A stretch of DNA of 7,817 bases from Oscillospiraceae bacterium (lineage in GTDB: Bacteria; Bacillota; Clostridia; Oscillospirales; Butyricicoccaceae). The notes beneath the pieces were generated by a model, which was not told the DNA's origin, searched no databases, and saw only the letters and a list, made by a program, of their open reading frames with translations. Positions 3,417-7,817 of this stretch are shown in pieces. The DNA lies in assembly GCA_902797555.1 (NCBI GenBank), contig CADBTM010000105.1, positions 1 through 7,817 on the forward strand, given 5' to 3'. The position numbers and the translations under genes are program-made. Numbering within the stretch: the stretch's first letter is position 1; the number at the start of each line of letters is the position of its first letter.

Positions 3417-6020
3417 TTGGAAAAGACAAGACCGAGAAAGAAGCATCATTTTTTCCGGACGATCCTGCTGATCTTTTTGACTGTGATCCTCATCGGTGTC
3501 ACCACCGCCGCCATCTGCGTTTCGGTGCTCGCCGTGTATATCAACCGCTATGTCAGCGATGACGTGGAGATTTATCTGGACAGCTATCGCCTCAACCAGA
3601 CCAGCTTTCTCTATTACGTCGATCCCGCCGACGGTCAGGTAAAGGAGATGGAGTCCATCCACGGCACGGAGGATCGTGTGTGGGTCGATCTGGACGAGAT
3701 CCCCAAGCAGCTTCAGCTGGCCTTTATTTCGGTGGAGGACAACAGCTTTTACACCCATCACGGCGTCAACTGGAAGCGCACCATCGGCGCCGGCCTCAAG
3801 TTTACCGGCATGGTGAGCAACTATACCGGCGGCGGCTCGACCATCACCCAGCAGCTCATCAAAAACCTGACCGGCGATGATGAGACCTCCGTCAAGCGCA
3901 AGATCCAGGAGGTCATGCGGGCGCTGGAGCTGGAAAAGAAATACGACAAGGATGATATTCTGGAAATGTACCTGAATACCATCTATTTCGGACAGGGCGC
4001 CTATGGCGTCAAGCAGGCGGCCAAAACCTATTTTAATAAGGATCTGGACGAGCTGACCCTTGCGGAGTGCGCCGCCATCGCCGGCATCGTCAAGAATCCC
4101 TATGGCTATGACCTCAAGCGTTTTCCCGAGGCCAACAAGGAGCGCCGGGAAACCGTGCTTTACACCATGAAGGAGCACGGCAACATCTCGGAGGCCTCCT
4201 ATCGCATGGCAAAAAATGAAAAGGTGGAAGCCTTCAAAATCACCGGCGAGGACGGACAGACGGCCGACGATATCTATCAGAGCTATTTCACCGACGCCGT
4301 TATCCGCCAGGTCATCGTCGATCTGCAGACCAAGCTGGGCTACAGTGAAAACACCGCCAGACAGCTGCTTTATTCCGGCGGTCTGGGCATCGTCACCACC
4401 ATGGATCCCGAGATCCAGGCAAAGATGGACGCGGTGTTTTTGGACGAGGAAAACTTCCCCGGCGATCTGGGCAGTGACGGCACCTTCCCTCAGGCCTCCA
4501 TGGTCATCATGGATCCCTACACCGGCCACGTCAAGGCCATCTACGGCGGACGGGGCAAGAAGGAAGGCGACATGGTGCTGGACCGCGCCACAAAGACCAC
4601 CCGCAGCCCCGGTTCGTCCATCAAGCCCATCACGGTCTATTCTCCCGCGCTGGAGATGGGCGTCATCACCCCCATCACCGTGGTGGATGACGCGCCCAAG
4701 GACTTTACCGTCCGCGGCGACGGCAAGGGCTGGCCCTACAACGAGAGCCGTACCTACAGCGGTCGGGTCACCATCCTCACTGGTATCGCAAAATCCCTCA
4801 ACACCGTGGCGGTGGACATCATCCAAAAGATCGGCACCCAGCAATCCTATAACTGGGCGACCAAAAACCTCGGCCTCAATTCTCTGGTGGGGCACAAGGA
4901 AAAAACCCTCTCCGACGGCACCGTGCGGGTCTACAGCGATGTGGACATCAGCCCGCTGGCGCTGGGCTCGCTCACCGACGGCGTCACCGTTTTGGAGATG
5001 ACGGCGGCCTACAGCGCCTTTGTCAACGACGGACAGTACACCACCCCCATCCTGTATACCAAGGTCTATGACGCCGACGGCAAGCTTCTGCTGGACAATA
5101 CCCCTGTCACCACAGTGGCCATGTCCACAAAGACCCGGGATTATATGATCCAGCTGCTCACTGGCGTCGTGAAAAACGGCACCGGCCGCAAGGCGGCCAT
5201 CTCCGGCATTCAGGTGGGCGGCAAGACCGGTACCACCAGCGCCGACTGCGACCGTTGGTTTGCCGGCATCACACCCTATTATACCGGCGTGGTGTGGTTC
5301 GGCTTTGATATTCCCCAGAGTCTGCAGAAGTTTTCCACCAACCCCGCCCTCGAGCTGTGGACGCGGGTGATGACCTCTGTTCTGGAGGATGCCGAGCCCG
5401 CGTCCTTTGAGATCAGCACCCCCATGACAAAGGTGAGCTATTGTCTCGACTGCGGCCTGCTGGCCAGCGAGGCCTGCTCTCACGATGTGCGCGGCTCCCG
5501 GGTCGCCACCGCTTCTGTGGCCACCGAGGATGTGCCCAAGCGCACCTGCACCTGCCACGTGGATGTGCAGATCGACAAATCCACCAAAAAGATCGCCAAC
5601 GAGTTTTGCCCGGAGGAAGAGGTGGAGACCCTCAGCCTGATGAACTTCCAGCGGGCATATCCCTCTCCCGTGGCCATCGGCGACCAGGCCTACTGCATGC
5701 CCTACGAGCTCACGGAGGAGCAGATCGCCCAAGGCCTGATGAAGCCTACGCCCGACACCTATCAGGTGTGCGAGGAGCACACCGAGCCGGAGGAGCCCGA
5801 GCCCGGCGAAGGGGGGGAGGATCCCTGGTGGTCAGGTCTGTGGCCGTTCTATCCCGGCACAGGGGATGATCCCACCGATCCCACCACGCCCACCGATCCC
5901 ACCACGCCCACCGATCCCGGCACAGGGGACGGTTCCGGCGGCGAGGAGGGCTCGGACGGCAGCGAAGGCGGAAGCACCGGCGGAGGCCTTCTGGATTGGC
6001 TCTTCCCTCACAACCCATAA
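3417..6020 (+). CDS. Class A penicillin-binding protein (bifunctional transglycosylase/transpeptidase, PBP1A type)
   Basis: This 867-aa enzyme polymerises lipid II into glycan strands and cross-links the stem peptides outside the membrane. A basic N-terminus (KTRPRKKHH) precedes one membrane helix (about 15-40). The GT51 domain has VEDNSFYTHHGVNW (catalytic Glu107), GGGSTITQQLIKN (138-150), the Lys/Glu-rich RKIQEVMRALELEKKY and YLNTIYFGQGAYGV. The transpeptidase domain has SSIK (nucleophile Ser400, Lys403), SLN (460-462) and KTGTTS (Lys603). Beyond it, residues 676-785 carry eight Cys, then a Pro/Thr/Gly/acidic tail runs to 867. The frame is open back to 2778, but homology begins at the TTG (3417). 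AAAGGAG (3401-3407) lies 9 nt upstream and directly precedes the charged N-terminus, so a TTG start is chosen. All catalytic motifs are intact. It is monocistronic between its own promoter and terminator. Confidence 0.95.
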   Translation: MEKTRPRKKHHFFRTILLIFLTVILIGVTTAAICVSVLAVYINRYVSDDVEIYLDSYRLNQTSFLYYVDPADGQVKEMESIHGTEDRVWVDLDEIPKQLQLAFISVEDNSFYTHHGVNWKRTIGAGLKFTGMVSNYTGGGSTITQQLIKNLTGDDETSVKRKIQEVMRALELEKKYDKDDILEMYLNTIYFGQGAYGVKQAAKTYFNKDLDELTLAECAAIAGIVKNPYGYDLKRFPEANKERRETVLYTMKEHGNISEASYRMAKNEKVEAFKITGEDGQTADDIYQSYFTDAVIRQVIVDLQTKLGYSENTARQLLYSGGLGIVTTMDPEIQAKMDAVFLDEENFPGDLGSDGTFPQASMVIMDPYTGHVKAIYGGRGKKEGDMVLDRATKTTRSPGSSIKPITVYSPALEMGVITPITVVDDAPKDFTVRGDGKGWPYNESRTYSGRVTILTGIAKSLNTVAVDIIQKIGTQQSYNWATKNLGLNSLVGHKEKTLSDGTVRVYSDVDISPLALGSLTDGVTVLEMTAAYSAFVNDGQYTTPILYTKVYDADGKLLLDNTPVTTVAMSTKTRDYMIQLLTGVVKNGTGRKAAISGIQVGGKTGTTSADCDRWFAGITPYYTGVVWFGFDIPQSLQKFSTNPALELWTRVMTSVLEDAEPASFEISTPMTKVSYCLDCGLLASEACSHDVRGSRVATASVATEDVPKRTCTCHVDVQIDKSTKKIANEFCPEEEVETLSLMNFQRAYPSPVAIGDQAYCMPYELTEEQIAQGLMKPTPDTYQVCEEHTEPEEPEPGEGGEDPWWSGLWPFYPGTGDDPTDPTTPTDPTTPTDPGTGDGSGGEEGSDGSEGGSTGGGLLDWLFPHNP
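5851..5929 (+). repeat. Tandem 18-bp repeat inside the penicillin-binding protein tail, flanked by a 16-bp direct repeat
   Basis: The unit CACCGATCCCACCACGCC occurs perfectly at 5873-5890 and 5891-5908, and its first 10 bases occur again at 5909-5918. It encodes a Thr-Asp-Pro-Thr-Thr-Pro hexapeptide in frame. The 16-mer ATCCCGGCACAGGGGA flanks the array at 5851-5866 and 5914-5929. Perfect repeat units of a multiple of three suggest that copy number can change without breaking the frame. Confidence 0.9.
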
Positions 6021-6024
6021 AAAT

Positions 6025-6061
6025 AACGTACCCCCGGCGAATGCCGGGGGTGCGTTTTTTT
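6025..6061. terminator. Intrinsic terminator between the penicillin-binding protein gene and guaB, probably bidirectional
   Basis: ACGTACCCCCGGC (6026-6038) pairs with GCCGGGGGTGCGT (6043-6055) around a GAAT loop: 13 bp with one G-U pair. On the plus strand it leads into seven T (6055-6061), 5 nt after the penicillin-binding protein stop. On the minus strand it follows the guaB stop by about 10 nt and is followed by TTATTTTTA, a weaker but usable U-rich tract. Confidence 0.9.
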
Positions 6062-6070
6062 ATCCAGCGC

Positions 6071-7546
6071 TTATCCTTGAGGAGTAAAGGAATAGTTGGG
6101 AGCCTCTTGGGTGATGTAGATGTCGTGGGGATGGCTCTCCTTGAGGCCGGCGCCGGTGATGGTGATAAACTGACCGCGCTGCTGCAGATCGGCAATGGTG
6201 GGGGTGCCGCAATAGCCCATGCCGGAGCGCAGACCGCCCATCAGCTGGTAAACGGTGTCGCTCACCGGTCCCTTGTAGGGGACGCGGCCCTCTACGCCTT
6301 CGGGGACGAACTTCCGGGTGCCCGACTGGAAGTAGCGGTCGCCGGAGCCCTTGTTCATGGCGGCCATACTGCCCATGCCGCGATAGACCTTGAATTGACG
6401 GCCCTGGAAGATCTCGGTCTCGCCGGGGCTCTCCTCGCAGCCCGCCAGCAGCGAGCCCATCATCACCACGTCGCCGCCTGCGGCAAGCGCCTTGACGATG
6501 TCGCCGGAGTATTTGATTCCGCCGTCGGCGATGACGGGGATCCCGTACTTCTGCGCCTCGCAGGCTGCGTCATAAATGGCGGTGATCTGAGGCACGCCGA
6601 TGCCGGCCACCACGCGGGTGGTGCAGATCGAGCCGGGGCCGATGCCCACCTTGACGCAGTCAGCGCCCGCGTCGATGAGGGCTTTTGCGCCCTCGGCGGT
6701 GGCGATATTGCCTGCGATGACCGGGATATTGTAATGCGCCTTGACGTTTTTCAGCGCCTCGAGGATGTTGTGGGAATGACCGTGGGCAGAGTCCAGCACC
6801 AGCACGTCGGCGCCCGCATCGATGAGGGCGGCGGCACGCTCCAGCACGTCCCGGGTGACGCCGATGGCGGCGGCGCACAGCAGACGTCCCTGACTGTCGC
6901 GGGCGGTGTTGGGATATTTGACGGCCTTTTCAATGTCCTTGATGGTGATCAGACCCTTGAGAGCAAAGTTGTCGTCCACCAGAGGGAGCTTTTCGATCTT
7001 GTGTGCGCCCAGGATGCGCTTTGCCTCGGCAAGAGAGGTATTCACCGGGGCGGTGATCAGGTTTTCGCTGGTCATCACTTCGCCGCAGGTGCGGGTGAAA
7101 TCCTCCTCAAACTTCAGATCCCGGTTGGTGAGGATGCCCACCAGCTTGCCGTCCTTGCAGATGGGCACGCCGGAGATCCGGTACTTTCCCATCAGCGCGT
7201 CGGCGTCGGCCAGCGTATGCTCGGGGGAGAGATAAAAGGGGCTGTTGATAACGCCGTTTTCCGAGCGTTTCACCCGATCCACGTTGTCGGCCTGCATTTC
7301 GATGGGCATGCTCTTGTGAATGACGCCGATACCGCCCTCACGGGCGATGGCGATGGCCATGGCGGACTCGGTGACCGTGTCCATGGCGGCCGAGATCAGA
7401 GGCACGTTGAGCCGGATGCTCTTCGTCAGCCGGGCGGAAAGATCCACCTGATCGGGAGTGACGGAGCTCTCGGCGGGAATGAGCAGTACGTCATCAAAGG
7501 TGATGCCCTGCTTGGGGAATTTGCTGTTAAAATCGGAATTGACCAT
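6071..7546 (-). CDS. guaB: Inosine-5'-monophosphate dehydrogenase
   Basis: This 491-aa cytoplasmic enzyme oxidises IMP to XMP with NAD+, the rate-limiting step toward GMP. The N-terminal barrel begins with GITFDDVLLIP (14-24). Two CBS domains are inserted at about residues 95-210 and would bind regulatory nucleotides in this family. The NAD-contact region LDSAHGHS (251-258), the IMP-site loop GIGPGSICTTR (301-311) with catalytic Cys308, and ADGGI (340-344) follow. The flap segment GMGSMAAMNKGSGDRYFQ (390-407) has the Arg404-Tyr405 pair that activates water. Length and every landmark residue match bacterial IMP dehydrogenases, including the subtilis-type Cys308 numbering. The ATG at 7546 has GGGAG (7558-7554) 7 nt upstream and a consensus promoter 44 nt away. 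It is divergent from tRNA-Leu and convergent with the penicillin-binding protein gene. Confidence 0.98.
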   Translation of the reverse strand: MVNSDFNSKFPKQGITFDDVLLIPAESSVTPDQVDLSARLTKSIRLNVPLISAAMDTVTESAMAIAIAREGGIGVIHKSMPIEMQADNVDRVKRSENGVINSPFYLSPEHTLADADALMGKYRISGVPICKDGKLVGILTNRDLKFEEDFTRTCGEVMTSENLITAPVNTSLAEAKRILGAHKIEKLPLVDDNFALKGLITIKDIEKAVKYPNTARDSQGRLLCAAAIGVTRDVLERAAALIDAGADVLVLDSAHGHSHNILEALKNVKAHYNIPVIAGNIATAEGAKALIDAGADCVKVGIGPGSICTTRVVAGIGVPQITAIYDAACEAQKYGIPVIADGGIKYSGDIVKALAAGGDVVMMGSLLAGCEESPGETEIFQGRQFKVYRGMGSMAAMNKGSGDRYFQSGTRKFVPEGVEGRVPYKGPVSDTVYQLMGGLRSGMGYCGTPTIADLQQRGQFITITGAGLKESHPHDIYITQEAPNYSFTPQG

Positions 7547-7589
7547 TCTACCGCTCCCTTATCTATATTCTTTGAATAAAATTTGATTG

Positions 7590-7618
7590 ATTATACCATG
7601 AAAATGCACTTCCGTCAA
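7590..7618 (-). promoter_or_regulatory. guaB promoter (sigma-A consensus)
   Basis: On the minus strand, TTGACG (7618-7613) and a perfect TATAAT (7595-7590) are separated by 17 nt. Transcription from near 7583 leaves a leader of about 37 nt before the guaB ATG. That leader is too short for a purine riboswitch and contains only a small TATTC-TTT-GAATA inverted repeat (7566-7578). Confidence 0.9.
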
Positions 7619-7637
7619 TGGCAGAATGGACAAGTTT

Positions 7638-7656
7638 TTTCTGCAAAGTGCAGAAA
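7638..7656. promoter_or_regulatory. Perfect palindrome between the divergent guaB and tRNA-Leu promoters (possible operator)
   Basis: TTTCTGCA (7638-7645) and TGCAGAAA (7649-7656) form a perfect 8-bp inverted repeat with a 3-nt AAG spacer. It lies 19 bp upstream of the guaB -35 and 33 bp upstream of the tRNA-Leu -35. It has the size and symmetry of a dimeric repressor or activator site. It does not match the B. subtilis PurR box (CCGAAC core) that I know. No T tract of terminator quality follows on either strand. Confidence 0.45.
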
Positions 7657-7689
7657 GATGCCGTAAGAAACGATGAAGGGCAAAAGGAG

Positions 7690-7718
7690 TTGACGGGCAG
7701 GGGAGAATCGTTTATAAT
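7690..7718 (+). promoter_or_regulatory. tRNA-Leu promoter (sigma-A consensus)
   Basis: TTGACG (7690-7695) and TATAAT (7713-7718) are separated by 17 nt, the same arrangement and hexamers as the divergent guaB promoter. The inferred start near 7725 leaves only about 5 nt of leader before the mature tRNA. Confidence 0.9.
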
Positions 7719-7730
7719 ACTTCTGTTCCT

Positions 7731-7813
<83 letters not shown>

Positions 7814-7817
7814 TGAA

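Noticed and set aside
3342..5780. 812-codon minus-strand open frame opposite the penicillin-binding protein gene
   Set aside because: The length is striking, but the translation is rich in Gly, His, Asp, Val and Ala in the low-information way of a codon-mirror frame. The plus strand encodes an intact enzyme with all catalytic motifs.
5996..7579. 527-codon plus-strand open frame opposite guaB
   Set aside because: Antisense shadow of guaB; it runs through the terminator, has no convincing start signal and has no recognisable domain.
7547..7589. Guanine or other purine riboswitch in the guaB leader
   Set aside because: The leader from the consensus promoter is only about 37 nt and lacks the three-way junction and conserved loops of a purine riboswitch.

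Overview
The window looks like the chromosome of a GC-rich, spore-forming Clostridia bacterium, most likely of the Oscillospiraceae/Oscillospirales type. This is inferred from the protein families (DUF4830, DUF3784, DUF3990, a BofC-C-like small protein, a clostridial class A penicillin-binding protein with a Cys-containing tail), strong AGGAGG ribosome binding sites, and consensus Gram-positive promoters next to GC-rich coding DNA. No insertion sequence, phage gene, CRISPR array or integration site is visible. It reads as ordinary core and lineage-specific chromosome.

Layout. Bases 2-562 (+) hold the C-terminal half of acetate kinase. A hairpin with U-tracts on both sides then separates it from a convergent minus-strand block. 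In transcription order that block has two parts. The first is a BofC-C-like small exported protein (3179 to 2844) followed by a DUF4830 membrane-anchored protein (2793 to 2329), closed by a terminator at 2321-2291. The second starts at a strong promoter abutting that terminator and runs DUF3990 protein (2232 to 1909), DUF3784 membrane protein (1909 to 1553) and a sugar-phosphate nucleotidyltransferase-like protein (1517 to 618). Divergent from the BofC-C-like gene is a large class A penicillin-binding protein (3417-6020, +; TTG start). A second apparently bidirectional terminator separates it from the convergent guaB gene for IMP dehydrogenase (7546 to 6071). guaB is divergent from a tRNA-Leu(UAG) gene at 7731-7813 (+).

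How the genes relate. Acetate kinase (fermentative ATP production), IMP dehydrogenase (GMP synthesis) and the tRNA are housekeeping genes that need not be linked functionally. The penicillin-binding protein and the two small exported proteins share an intergenic region and all act at the membrane or cell wall. A sequence resembling a forespore sigma-F promoter precedes the BofC-C-like gene, so this pair may belong to sporulation; that is a hypothesis. The DUF3990-DUF3784 pair is a compact unit with a one-base stop/start overlap and its own promoter.

I did not find convincing evidence of a wholly new system. The best leads are the forespore-type promoter before the BofC-C-like/DUF4830 pair, the Cys-rich and tandem-repeat tail of the penicillin-binding protein, the DUF3990-DUF3784 unit, and the palindrome between the guaB and tRNA-Leu promoters.
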